NCBI GenBank assembly: GCA_963169175.1
Contig: CAUJFK010000118.1
Span: forward strand, 1-24,104
Reading direction: 5' to 3'
Length of the DNA stretch: 24,104 bases
Source: Acidobacteriota bacterium
Lineage (GTDB): Bacteria; Acidobacteriota; Blastocatellia; Pyrinomonadales; Pyrinomonadaceae
Shown here: positions 6,463 through 14,686 of the stretch, piece after piece
Layout: the number at the start of each line of letters is the position of its first letter
How positions within the stretch are numbered: position 1 is the first letter of the stretch
Notes under the pieces: generated by a model
Database searches by the model: none
The model's input: the letters and a program-made list of their open reading frames with translations, nothing else
Told to the model about the DNA's origin: nothing
Translations under genes and position numbers: made by a program

Positions 6463-8433
6463 ATGTGCGGAATAGCGGGTTGGATCAACCTGAACACAAC
6501 TAAAGCGAACCACAACGCCGAGCCGGTGCTGCATTCGATGTGTGAGACCATCGTGCATCGCGGGCCGGATTCTGAGGGGTTGTGGATGGACGAGACTGTC
6601 GGGTTGGGAATGCGGCGGTTGTCGATAATTGATCTGAAAACGGGCGACCAGCCGGTGTTTAGCGAGGACAAGTCCGTCGTCGTGATGATGAACGGCGAGC
6701 TATATAACTATCGCGAGGTCAGGGCGGAGTTAGAGAAGGACGGATTCAAGTTTGTCACGAAAACAGACACTGAGATTCTGCCGCATCTTTATGTGAAATA
6801 CGGCGACTCGTTTCTCGATCACGTCAACGGAATGTACGCCTTTTCGCTGTGGGATTCGCGGGCGGCGAAGCTCATCATCGCTCGCGACCGCTTCGGCGAA
6901 AAGCCGCTGTATTACGGCGTGTTCGATGGCAAATTGATCTGGGCGTCCGAGCCAAAAGCGATCCTCGCTCACCCGGCTGTCAAACCTGAACTCGACCTAA
7001 ATGCCTTGCGCCACTACGTCTCGTTCGACTACGTCCCGGCCCCGATGTCCATCTACAAAGGCATCCACAAACTCCCGGCCGCGCACGTTCTGATAGTCGA
7101 AAACGGCGAGGTCAGGACGCGAAGATACTGGGATATATCATGGGCCAAAGGTCCAACAAACTTCAGTTTGTTGCCCGCCGCAAACTCGATCAACGGCGGT
7201 GGATCTAGGATCGACAGCACGACAAACTTAAGTCTGTCGGACAGGGCGGCGGAACTTCGTGAGCTGCTATCCGACGCCGTTCGGATGCGGCTCATTTCGG
7301 ACGTGCCGCTGGGCATTTTGCTTTCGGGCGGGATCGATTCATCGACGGTCGCCGCGTTTGCCACGCAGCACGCAACCGAACGTGTCAAGACATTCTCGAT
7401 CGGGTTTGAAGAAGATTCCTTTGATGAATCGAAATACGCAAGACAAGTAGCGAAGCATCTCGATACCGAGCATTACGACGACAAACTCTCCGCTACAACC
7501 GCCGGTGACCTGATATCTGAGATCGGTCAATGGCTGGACGAGCCGATGTCTGACGGTTCATTGATACCGACATTCCTGCTTGCAAGATTCGTCAGAAAAC
7601 ACGTCACCGTCGCTCTCGGCGGCGATGGCGGCGACGAGCATTTTGCCGGTTATCCGATGTACTACGCCCACACGGTCGCAGCGAAATACAACAGGATCCC
7701 GGCGTTGCTCCGCTCCGGCCTGATCGAGCCTGCGGTCAATGCCCTGCCCGTTTCGACCGATAATTTATCATTCGATTATAAAGCGAAACGTTTTGTCCGG
7801 TCGGCAAAATACGACGACGTGACACGACACCACGGCTGGTTCGGATCATTTTCGATCGACCAGCACAAGCAGTTATTTACAAAGGATGTTCTCGCCCAAA
7901 CCGACGCCGACATCTATCGCGGCGTCCGCGAACTGGTCGATGCATCCGATGCCAAGAACGTCATCGAACGAATGCAGTACGCCGACATCAATTACTATCT
8001 TGCCGAAGACATCTTGACCAAAGTTGACCGTGCCGCAATGGCCGTCAGCCTCGAAACGCGGGCACCGTTTCTCGACCCGCGCATCGGCCAATTTGCAGCT
8101 TCGATTCCGGTCGAATACAAACTAAAAGGCAAAATCGGCAAGGTGATTCTGAAAGAAGCGATGAAGGATCTGCTGCCGCAAAATATTCTTCATCGCCCCA
8201 AAAAAGGCTTCGGCATCCCGATCGCCGAATGGCTAAAAGGGCGGCTGAATCCGCTTATGCACGATATGCTGTCGCCCGAACGGTTAAGCAAACAGGGGCT
8301 GTTCAACGTAGAATATGTTCAGAAGCTGATAAACGAGCACGAGAAAGGAGCCGCGTCGCACCATAAGGAGTTATGGACGTTGCTCGTGTTTCAGCTATGG
8401 TACAGCAATTTCATGTCGAATGCATCGCAATAA
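6463..8433 (+). CDS. asnB: Asparagine synthase (glutamine-hydrolysing) / amidotransferase
   Basis: This 656-residue class II amidotransferase begins M-C-G-I-A-G-W, so Cys2 is the glutaminase nucleophile after methionine removal. The glutaminase domain has H-R-G-P-D-S-E-G, M-N-G-E-L-Y-N-Y-R-E and D-R-F-G-E-K-P-L-Y-Y-G. The synthetase domain has the ATP-binding L-S-G-G-I-D-S-S at 287-294, G-G-D-G-G-D-E-H-F-A-G, and K-V-D-R-A-A-M-A-V-S-L-E-T-R-A-P-F-L-D. It makes asparagine from aspartate, glutamine and ATP, or amidates a related glycan acid, as homologues in polysaccharide clusters are thought to do. The linker between the domains carries about 32 extra residues (229-260) encoded by palindromic repeats. 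It is the last gene of the run that starts at 4426. Confidence 0.93.
   Translation: MCGIAGWINLNTTKANHNAEPVLHSMCETIVHRGPDSEGLWMDETVGLGMRRLSIIDLKTGDQPVFSEDKSVVVMMNGELYNYREVRAELEKDGFKFVTKTDTEILPHLYVKYGDSFLDHVNGMYAFSLWDSRAAKLIIARDRFGEKPLYYGVFDGKLIWASEPKAILAHPAVKPELDLNALRHYVSFDYVPAPMSIYKGIHKLPAAHVLIVENGEVRTRRYWDISWAKGPTNFSLLPAANSINGGGSRIDSTTNLSLSDRAAELRELLSDAVRMRLISDVPLGILLSGGIDSSTVAAFATQHATERVKTFSIGFEEDSFDESKYARQVAKHLDTEHYDDKLSATTAGDLISEIGQWLDEPMSDGSLIPTFLLARFVRKHVTVALGGDGGDEHFAGYPMYYAHTVAAKYNRIPALLRSGLIEPAVNALPVSTDNLSFDYKAKRFVRSAKYDDVTRHHGWFGSFSIDQHKQLFTKDVLAQTDADIYRGVRELVDASDAKNVIERMQYADINYYLAEDILTKVDRAAMAVSLETRAPFLDPRIGQFAASIPVEYKLKGKIGKVILKEAMKDLLPQNILHRPKKGFGIPIAEWLKGRLNPLMHDMLSPERLSKQGLFNVEYVQKLINEHEKGAASHHKELWTLLVFQLWYSNFMSNASQ
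7154..7239. repeat. Pair of palindromes inserted in frame within asnB
   Basis: CAACAAACTTCAGTTTGTTG (7154-7173) is a perfect palindrome with a 2-base centre. CGACAAACTTAAGTCTGTCG (7220-7239) is a near-palindrome matching it at 16 of 20 bases. The starts are 66 bases apart, exactly 22 codons. Between them lies a third small hairpin (CCGCCG near 7175 pairing with CGGCGG near 7193). The whole block encodes a Gly/Ser/Asn-rich linker between the two enzyme domains. Confidence 0.8.
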
Positions 8434-8436
8434 CTG

Positions 8437-8442
8437 TATAAT
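8437..8442 (+). promoter_or_regulatory. Possible sigma70 -10 box upstream of the TPR gene
   Basis: A perfect TATAAT lies 76 bases before the ATG at 8519, in the gap after asnB. No good -35 box is seen about 17 bases upstream, where the sequence is still asnB coding sequence, so this is only a candidate. Confidence 0.25.
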
Positions 8443-8518
8443 GGTCTGAAAGCGAAAATGCCGCAGTGGAATATGAAATAACGATCAGTCGATTTGAACA
8501 GGGCTGACACATTTTTGT

Positions 8519-9571
8519 ATGAAAAAGAGATCTAAGATAATTGTTGCTTTTTTAGTTCTTACGATTTTCTCACTATTCGGTACCGTTCATTCACAAACTG
8601 CGTCGGATCATTTTCAGCGCGGACTTGCGGCCAGCAAGTCTGGCGATCTGCCAATCGCGATTTCCGAGTACACGATCGCAATTCAGATGGATCCGAAAAA
8701 CAGTGCTGCCTACTACAATCGAGCGATCGTTTATGAAAAGGCGAATGAACCGGCCCTCGCCCTCATCGACCTTACCAAATCGATTGAACTAAAACCCGAC
8801 CGCTCTGCCGCTTACACAAATCGTGGAAATATCTATGCCCGGCGCGGCGATCTCGTCCTGGCCCTTGCCGATCATACTAAAGTTGTAGAATTGGATCCAA
8901 AAAGCGCCCGATCATTTTTGAATCGTGGCGGTACATACATGCAAATGCGCCAAACGCGAGAAGCTCTGGCCGACTTTGATAAGGGCGCTGAGTTAGATCC
9001 AAAATCCGCAAACATTTTCAATATGCGCGGGAACTTACATTCGCTAACCCGAAATTGGGCCCTCGCAATTACCGATTGGGATCGAGCTTTAGAACTGGAC
9101 CCGTCCCGTTCGGAATTGCACTATCAAAAGCTTTGGACATTTCTCTTTCTCAATGATAATGAACGTGCAATTGCTGCGGCGAAAAAATACTTAGATGTTA
9201 AAGGTGTGAAAGATGACCGGTCCGGTTGGGCGTTAAATGCGGGATATCTTGCATTACTTCGGACTGGCAATCAAACGGCAGGTGAAACCCTTCTCTCACA
9301 GTATGACCGTGAACAAATGCCCGGAACATTTCCGAAGCAGGTCCTTCAATTTTTGCGTGGCCGGCTCAAACAGCCGGAGTTTATGGCCGCCGCCGGTGAT
9401 GACAATCTCAAAATAATGGCTGCAAGAACTTACATTGGGGAGATGCTGCTTTTGAGCAACAAACCCGAGGCGGCGGTCGAGCAATTCGAATGGGTCATTA
9501 AGAATGGTCCGAAGAATGCGACCGAATATCAATTGGCGGTTGCCGAAGCAGATCGCATGAAGAAGCGATGA
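8519..9571 (+). CDS. Exported tetratricopeptide-repeat (TPR) protein
   Basis: The 350-residue protein has a Sec signal peptide (M-K-K-R-S-K, a hydrophobic core at 7-20, probable cleavage near H-S-Q at 24-26). About five TPR units follow at 30-63, 64-97, 98-131, 132-165 and 166-199, each with the A-x-x-x-Y/L-N-R and E-L-D-P-K signature. The C-terminal part (W-A-L-N-A-G-Y, F-P-K-Q-V-L-Q-F-L-R-G, I-G-E-M-L-L-L-S-N-K-P) is of the helical-repeat type found after TPRs in NlpI-like proteins. It probably acts as a protein-interaction scaffold in the periplasm or on the outer membrane. No lipobox cysteine is seen. It stands alone between asnB and the peptidase gene. Confidence 0.88.
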   Translation: MKKRSKIIVAFLVLTIFSLFGTVHSQTASDHFQRGLAASKSGDLPIAISEYTIAIQMDPKNSAAYYNRAIVYEKANEPALALIDLTKSIELKPDRSAAYTNRGNIYARRGDLVLALADHTKVVELDPKSARSFLNRGGTYMQMRQTREALADFDKGAELDPKSANIFNMRGNLHSLTRNWALAITDWDRALELDPSRSELHYQKLWTFLFLNDNERAIAAAKKYLDVKGVKDDRSGWALNAGYLALLRTGNQTAGETLLSQYDREQMPGTFPKQVLQFLRGRLKQPEFMAAAGDDNLKIMAARTYIGEMLLLSNKPEAAVEQFEWVIKNGPKNATEYQLAVAEADRMKKR

Positions 9572-9653
9572 CGGCGTTGAGTTCAGCGATAGCGCAAGGG
9601 TTCAAACCGCGAATCTTCTTCGATTCTATTGAAGTCACGTATTATCAACTTAT

Positions 9654-10619
9654 ATGAAAACCCTATACCCCGAGATCGAGCCGTTTGATTCAGGCATGTT
9701 GAAGGTGTCGGATATCCACGACATATATTACGAACGGGTTGGGAATCCCGATGGCATTCCGGTCGTTTTTTTGCACGGCGGGCCGGGCGGCGGGTTGATC
9801 CCGATGTATCGGCAGTTCTTTGACCCGAAGGCATATCACGTCATTCTGTTTGACCAGCGCGGTTCGGGCCAGTCGACGCCGCATGCCGAATTGCGCGAGA
9901 ACACGACGTGGGACCTGATCAATGATATCGAAGCCTTGAGAGAAAAATTCGGCATTGAAAAATGGCATGTCTTTGGCGGCTCGTGGGGCTCGACGCTTAG
10001 TTTGGCTTATGGTGTCACGCATCCCGACCGTTGTTTGGGCCTGATCCTCCGCGGCATTTTCCTGACGCGAAAGAAAGAGCTGGCGTGGTTCTATCAACAC
10101 GGAGCCTCGGAGATCTTTGCCGATTTCTGGGAACGATACCGCGACGAGATACCCGAAGCCGAACGCGGGGATTTCATAACCGCCTATCACAAACGCCTGA
10201 CAAGCGATGATGAAAGCGTTCGCCTCTCGGCCGCTCGCGCCTGGAGCACATGGGAAGGTGCAACGTCGAAGCTTTATCCCGACCAGGACCTGATGGAACA
10301 TTGGGAAGGCGAACATGAAGCTCTCTCGCTCGCCCGCATCGAGTGTCATTATTTTATGAACGGCTCATTTTTTTCGTCGGAGAATTATCTGCTCGACAAC
10401 GTCGATAAGATCCGCCAGATCCCGACAGTTATCGTTCAGGGCCGTTATGACGTCGTCTGCCCGATGACCTCTGCCTGGGACCTGCACCGGGCGTTCCCGG
10501 AAGCAGAATTTATTCTTGTTCCCGATTCCGGCCACTCGGTCTCAGAAAAAGGCATAACAGCCGCCCTGGTCGATGCGATGGACCGTTTCAAATCAAAGGC
10601 CCATGCGGGCCAGGCCTGA
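9654..10619 (+). CDS. pip: Prolyl aminopeptidase (proline iminopeptidase), peptidase family S33
   Basis: The 321-residue alpha/beta-hydrolase has the length usual for S33 prolyl aminopeptidases. H-G-G-P-G-G-G forms the oxyanion hole and D-Q-R-G-S-G-Q-S is the next family signature. The nucleophile elbow G-G-S-W-G-S places the catalytic serine at 110, with the aspartate at D266 (G-R-Y-D-V-V-C-P) and the histidine at H294 (D-S-G-H-S). These enzymes remove N-terminal proline from peptides in the cytoplasm. There is no signal peptide. The start at 9654 gives the typical N-terminus with Y-P-E-I-E-P-F. The next gene, tatA, begins 65 bases after the stop and may be cotranscribed. Confidence 0.93.
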   Translation: MKTLYPEIEPFDSGMLKVSDIHDIYYERVGNPDGIPVVFLHGGPGGGLIPMYRQFFDPKAYHVILFDQRGSGQSTPHAELRENTTWDLINDIEALREKFGIEKWHVFGGSWGSTLSLAYGVTHPDRCLGLILRGIFLTRKKELAWFYQHGASEIFADFWERYRDEIPEAERGDFITAYHKRLTSDDESVRLSAARAWSTWEGATSKLYPDQDLMEHWEGEHEALSLARIECHYFMNGSFFSSENYLLDNVDKIRQIPTVIVQGRYDVVCPMTSAWDLHRAFPEAEFILVPDSGHSVSEKGITAALVDAMDRFKSKAHAGQA

Positions 10620-10684
10620 TTTTTCGTGTGGATTGATTCGCGTAAAAGCGGTATGATGCTGAATGGAATCGAGGCCGCAATTTT

Positions 10685-10942
10685 ATGAACTTTGGAACCA
10701 CAGAAATTATCCTTATAGTCGCCGTATTATTTCTGCTTTTTGGAGCCTCACGGCTGCCGCAGCTTGCGAAATCGCTCGGCCAATCGCGAAAGGCGTTCAA
10801 GGAAGGCATGCGCGAGGCTGAGGAAGAAGAAGCGGCAGAACGTGCAAAGCTTTCTAACGCGCCGCCCCCGCAGGTCAACCAGTTGAGCGATGAAGCTCTT
10901 GCTGACGAGATGCGTCGCCGGGCCGAGGCAAAGCAGGCTTAA
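10685..10942 (+). CDS. tatA: Twin-arginine translocase subunit TatA/TatE family
   Basis: The 85-residue protein shows the TatA plan: a short periplasmic N-terminus (M-N-F-G-T-T-E), a membrane helix at about 8-20, the F-G-x-x-x-L-P hinge (here F-G-A-S-R-L-P), an amphipathic helix with K-S-L-G-Q-S-R-K-A-F-K-E-G, and an acidic soluble tail with a run of glutamates. TatA subunits form the pore that carries folded proteins across the inner membrane. No tatB or tatC lies next to it, so the rest of the system must be elsewhere. A likely Tat substrate, the glycosylasparaginase at 3129-4169, is in the same window. Confidence 0.9.
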   Translation: MNFGTTEIILIVAVLFLLFGASRLPQLAKSLGQSRKAFKEGMREAEEEEAAERAKLSNAPPPQVNQLSDEALADEMRRRAEAKQA

Positions 10943-10992
10943 CGCAGCGGTTTGAGACGGAAACGACAGTTCCCGCCTTTGCTGGATGATCT

Positions 10993-11787
10993 TCAGGCCT
11001 TTTCGCCGACAACCAACGTTGCCTTGACCGAGAACCGGAAGGTCATATCGCCGTCCTCAGAATCGATCAGTTCGGAAAGCTTTGCCGAGACGCGCTCCCT
11101 ATCATCCTCGCCGAGAGTGCGTAGCCAATCCGGAAGTAGAAAATCCGATACAAGCGGTGAGCCAATAAACTCAGCCCCGTTTGCAAACTCGAAGACCTCT
11201 TGTGCGTCGTGCGTTTCTATATTGACAAGGCCCGCATTGGCCGCGATCTCCTCGACCCGGCTAACCGTTGGTATTTCCGTTATCATTGCCTCGGCAACAT
11301 GGCCGTGATCGCCGAGGTCCTCATTGAACAGTACCTCCCAAACCAGCGAAAATATCTCGCCAAAACTGCCGGCCGACGGAAGAAAAAATGCTGACTTTCC
11401 GTCCGGCCGCGTAACGCGGACAGTTTCATTCACAAGCTCTTCAACATCCGCCGGTTTCACAAAGCTTGCGTCCGCCAGTACCAGATCGAACGCGTCGTCC
11501 TCGAAACGGATAGTTGAAAAATCGATATCCGCTTTTACGGCAATCGCCTTGTCGCGGGCGATATTCAGCACATCCTCATCCTCACAGCGGCCAAAAACGG
11601 CGATCTTTTCATCCAGCTTTTCACGAAGCTGAAAACAGTGGCTTCCGGTCCCGGCGTTAACGTAAAGCAGGTTGTCGATATCACCAACGCGAACATGCTT
11701 ATCCACCAGATCGGTAAACCGTTTGGTCCATTCATCGTTTATATAAAGGTCCCGCAAAAATGCACGTTCCTTTTGTGTTTTTGCCAT
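10993..11787 (-). CDS. Class I SAM-dependent methyltransferase-like protein
   Basis: This 264-residue soluble protein has a Rossmann methyltransferase outline, but motif I is unusual: L-L-Y-V-N-A-G-T-G-S at 40-49, with N-A-G-T-G in place of the usual D-x-G-x-G-x-G. Later come F-D-L-V-L-A-D-A-S-F (post-motif) and V-R-V-T-R-P-D-G-K (motif III area). A C-terminal extension of about 100 residues is acidic and ends with F-R-F-S-V-K-A-T-L-V-V-G. It may methylate an unknown acceptor, or it may bind SAM only. It converges on tatA, with 50 bases between the stops and no obvious terminator. Confidence 0.7.
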   Translation of the reverse strand: MAKTQKERAFLRDLYINDEWTKRFTDLVDKHVRVGDIDNLLYVNAGTGSHCFQLREKLDEKIAVFGRCEDEDVLNIARDKAIAVKADIDFSTIRFEDDAFDLVLADASFVKPADVEELVNETVRVTRPDGKSAFFLPSAGSFGEIFSLVWEVLFNEDLGDHGHVAEAMITEIPTVSRVEEIAANAGLVNIETHDAQEVFEFANGAEFIGSPLVSDFLLPDWLRTLGEDDRERVSAKLSELIDSEDGDMTFRFSVKATLVVGEKA

Positions 11788-11895
11788 ACTCTTATTAAAT
11801 CGAACTGTCGTCGGATAGTAAATCGCTCAACATTGACCTGCCGGGTTGTTTCATTCGCCATCGTGCTGTTTACTAATGAACTGTAACAAATGGAT

Positions 11896-11968
11896 CGCAA
11901 GGACTTTGCGGATTTTGTGTCTTCAACTTTGTGATCTTTGTGTTAAAAAGATCGTTAACGCAAAATCC
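11896..11968. repeat. Intergenic repeat of the 'ctttgtgtt' type, copy A
   Basis: The segment 11916-11948 matches the reverse complement of 23344-23376 at 32 of 33 bases, although the two are over 11 kb apart. GGATTTTG at 11910-11917 pairs with CAAAATCC at 11961-11968, and CGCAA/TTGCG at 11896-11910 forms a small hairpin beside it. The element lies in the gap between the divergent methyltransferase and dehydrogenase genes, where their promoters would be expected. Confidence 0.75.
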
Positions 11969-12034
11969 CCGAAGAAGAGATCGGCGAAAAACTACCTGCA
12001 AATTATCTGTTAAAGGCCATCAGGTCAATTGTTT

Positions 12035-12808
12035 ATGAAAAAGAACGTCAAAGAACTGTTCGATCTAACGGGCAAAACCGCGATCGTAACCGGCGGGTCG
12101 CGCGGGATCGGCAAAGAAATGGCAGAGGCGTTGGCTGAGGCCGGAGCGAACGTTATGATCTGCGCCCGCCGCCAGGAGTGGCTTGATGCGACCGTAAGTG
12201 AATTTGAATCGCGCGGCTTCAATACAGCGTCAAGGCTTTGCGATGTTACGGAACCCGAAAATGTTCAGGCAGTCGTCGATGAAGCTGCAGCAACGTTCGG
12301 CTCGGTCGATATTTTGGTGAACAACGCCGGTATCTCATGGGGCTCGATGCCTCAGGAAATGCCGCTGGAACAATGGCAAAAGGTGATCGGTGTAAACCTG
12401 ACGGGCTGCTTTCTGTTCGCTCAGGCCGCCGGGCGCGAGATGCTGAAGAAAAATAGCGGTTCGATCATTAACATAGCGTCCGTGGCGGGCCTCACATCGT
12501 CGGCAAACGGCCCGTTCTATGCCGGTTACGTCGCAAGCAAGGCCGGCCTTATCGGCCTGACACGCGAATTGGCCGCAAGCTGGGGACGGCGTGGAATTCG
12601 CGTCAACGCCATCGCGCCGGGGTTCTTTCATTCGCGGCTTGCCGATTCGGTGATCGACATCTATGAGCGTTCTATCCAGGAAAGCAATATGATCCCGCGT
12701 ATCGGCATTGAAGGCGAACTCAAAGGAATAACCGTTTTTCTCGCGTCCGATGCATCGAGCTATATAACAGGCCAAACGATCGCGGTTGACGGCGGTATGA
12801 CGGCTTGA
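12035..12808 (+). CDS. Short-chain dehydrogenase/reductase (SDR), classical type
   Basis: Starting at the ATG at 12035, with AGGT about 9 bases upstream, the protein has 257 residues, normal for classical SDRs. The cofactor motif T-G-G-S-R-G-I-G is at 19-26 and N-N-A-G at 96-99. The catalytic serine is in I-A-S-V-A-G at about 149, and Y-V-A-S-K gives Tyr165 and Lys169. The N-terminus F-D-L-T-G-K-T-A-I-V and the R-R-Q pattern after the second strand fit NADP(H)-dependent gluconate 5-dehydrogenase or 3-oxoacyl-reductase-like enzymes. The substrate cannot be decided. It converges on the CBM9-like gene with only 17 bases between the stops. Confidence 0.9.
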   Translation: MKKNVKELFDLTGKTAIVTGGSRGIGKEMAEALAEAGANVMICARRQEWLDATVSEFESRGFNTASRLCDVTEPENVQAVVDEAAATFGSVDILVNNAGISWGSMPQEMPLEQWQKVIGVNLTGCFLFAQAAGREMLKKNSGSIINIASVAGLTSSANGPFYAGYVASKAGLIGLTRELAASWGRRGIRVNAIAPGFFHSRLADSVIDIYERSIQESNMIPRIGIEGELKGITVFLASDASSYITGQTIAVDGGMTA

Positions 12809-12825
12809 GCGATCTGCCGATCGGG

Positions 12826-13479
12826 TCACTCAACAAATCTGAATTCGCCAAACTTTTCCGGCACATGAAACGCGGGCTCTGATGTCAGCGTCGGCTGCCA
12901 TGCCAGATAGCCTCGCCCTGCTTCCTCGCCCACACAGCGAAACAGATTACCAAGCCACACGTCACCGGACCTAGGCCCGAGGCCGCCAAACGCGTTCCAC
13001 GGTATCTTCACCGTCATCACCACGCTGTCCGGGCCGATCTCGGCAAACGTTTCCATACCCGACGAATATTCCCAATCAGAGTTGCGTTCGCCGCTGGTCA
13101 GATCGAGCGCAACGTCCAGCCATTCGCCGGTCGGGGCAACCTCGAATTCAAAATATCTCCGTGGTTCGTTCACGTCCGGCGCAATGAAGATCTCGCATAC
13201 GTCACGGTCCCACAGGCCTATGGCCTTTGTTGTCACATCGGGCCTGTCGCTGACGACAAGCGGCTCAGCCCGAGCGGCATCGAATCGAACATACAGCGCG
13301 GACGGCGACCACAACAGACACGTCGTAAAATGCCGTTTATTGGGCGATCGTTTACCGGACCAGTACTTTTCTATCGTAATCGCATCGGTTCCGATCCATG
13401 CCGCATTGGCAACGTCGGCGACAGCGAGATCGTTCTCAAGGAACGTGATATTCAAGTGGGCCTTGTCCGAGTTGGCCAT
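12826..13479 (-). CDS. Carbohydrate-binding family 9-like (CBM9-like) domain protein
   Basis: The 217-residue protein is nearly all one CBM9-like/DOMON-type beta-sandwich. Visible marks are L-Y-V-R-F-D at 62-67, W-D-R-D-V-C-E-I-F-I-A-P-D near 90-102, Y-F-E-F-E-V-A-P-T-G-E-W-L-D-V, I-P-W-N-A-F, and the end F-H-V-P-E-K-F-G-E-F-R-F. Such domains bind sugars or small ligands and are often fused to enzymes; here it stands alone. No signal peptide is visible, so it would be cytoplasmic as read. It lies 4 bases downstream of the KirBac channel gene and must be cotranscribed with it. Confidence 0.75.
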   Translation of the reverse strand: MANSDKAHLNITFLENDLAVADVANAAWIGTDAITIEKYWSGKRSPNKRHFTTCLLWSPSALYVRFDAARAEPLVVSDRPDVTTKAIGLWDRDVCEIFIAPDVNEPRRYFEFEVAPTGEWLDVALDLTSGERNSDWEYSSGMETFAEIGPDSVVMTVKIPWNAFGGLGPRSGDVWLGNLFRCVGEEAGRGYLAWQPTLTSEPAFHVPEKFGEFRFVE

Positions 13480-13483
13480 ATTG

Positions 13484-14464
13484 TCAGCGTGACGGCTCCG
13501 GTTCGGTTTTTGAAAGTTTGCGGATATCTATCGAAATAGGTTCGCCGTCCTCGACCGTGTTATAGAGGCTGACGAATTTGTGCCCGATCCTGATCTGCTC
13601 CGGTTTATACGAGGACCGTGAATGCACCTGCTGGCCAAAGGTTTCATCGATCGCGGTCAGAAGTATCAGTATTTCGGCGTCGGTCCCGACAAGGTCGCCG
13701 GGGCCCAGGCCGAAGAGCGGTGAATTTTCATCTATCGGGTGCACGACCGTCCATGCGAGCGGAAAGAAGCTCACCTTTCTCCGTTCGAGAGCAAGCGTGT
13801 CGAATCGCCGGACCGTCCGGCCGTTCTCATTCACAAATCGTGCGAACATCACAACCGCTGCCAGTTCAATAAGTTGGCTGCTTCTGCCATTGACGATACG
13901 GAACATCAGGCCGGTGATATCACGATATGGCGCAATGACCGCAACATCGCTGAACACGACCCTCGCCGTTGGCCGTGCAAAACGAGCGAAAACGAGTCCG
14001 GTTATCAACGCATTTATCAGCAGGCTGTAATACGATTCGATCGTAACAATAAGGTTCGGAATGATGCCGGCCGGATGGATCGTCCCGTAGCCGATCGTTG
14101 CAAAGGTCTGGACACTGAAAAAGAATCCGCGGATAAAAATGTTATCCATCGGTGTTGACGATGTATCAACAAGCGCCTCCGGGCCAAAGCTTGCATATAT
14201 CGATCCGAACATGACGTTGCTCAGGAAATACAAAAGCAGCAGCAAGAGCAGAAAGGTGCGCCACCGCATTGAGAGAAGCGTGTGATATAGATTGATCGCC
14301 GCCAACGGCCCCAAGCCGGTCCGGCGAACGTTAAACGAACCGTCGCTGTTGAGCAGCCGCTCACGGCTCTGGCCGGTGACGACCGTCCCAAACCCGAGGT
14401 CGCGATATTCGACACCGTTGCCCTCGACGGTCTGTAATGAGTTGTTGACAGTATCTTCGTTCAT
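13484..14464 (-). CDS. Inward-rectifier-type potassium channel (KirBac family)
   Basis: The 326-residue protein has the full Kir plan. The N-terminal segment N-S-D-G-S-F-N-V-R-R-T-G (39-50) is followed by the amphipathic slide helix, TM1 at about 69-90, a pore helix at 108-122, the K+ selectivity filter T-I-G-Y-G-T (123-128) and TM2 at 136-161. The cytoplasmic immunoglobulin-like C-terminal domain follows, with V-R-R-F-D-T-L-A-L-E-R and W-T-V-V-H-P-I-D-E-N-S-P-L. It should conduct K+ across the inner membrane. It is transcribed with the downstream CBM9-like gene, a pairing I cannot explain. Confidence 0.92.
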   Translation of the reverse strand: MNEDTVNNSLQTVEGNGVEYRDLGFGTVVTGQSRERLLNSDGSFNVRRTGLGPLAAINLYHTLLSMRWRTFLLLLLLLYFLSNVMFGSIYASFGPEALVDTSSTPMDNIFIRGFFFSVQTFATIGYGTIHPAGIIPNLIVTIESYYSLLINALITGLVFARFARPTARVVFSDVAVIAPYRDITGLMFRIVNGRSSQLIELAAVVMFARFVNENGRTVRRFDTLALERRKVSFFPLAWTVVHPIDENSPLFGLGPGDLVGTDAEILILLTAIDETFGQQVHSRSSYKPEQIRIGHKFVSLYNTVEDGEPISIDIRKLSKTEPEPSR

Positions 14465-14686
14465 TTACTAAACCTATCGCCTATTCGCAAAGATCTGTCA
14501 ACGGATGCGGCCATCCACCATATGGATGTCTGAAAAGCTCTCAGATTGCTCTGGTGTGACCTATGTTCCGAAATTCAGATTTCATTCCTCTTATTCGGTG
14601 GTTTTAGGCCGCTTCGCCGATCGGAAACGGAATTTTGAAACTGCCTCTAAAATGGGCGCAGCTAGGCTAAATAAGCCGCTATCGAC

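Noticed and set aside
9690..10349. 219-residue minus-strand ORF opposite the prolyl aminopeptidase
   Set aside because: The plus strand encodes a complete enzyme with all catalytic motifs; the opposite frame is open because of the codon composition.
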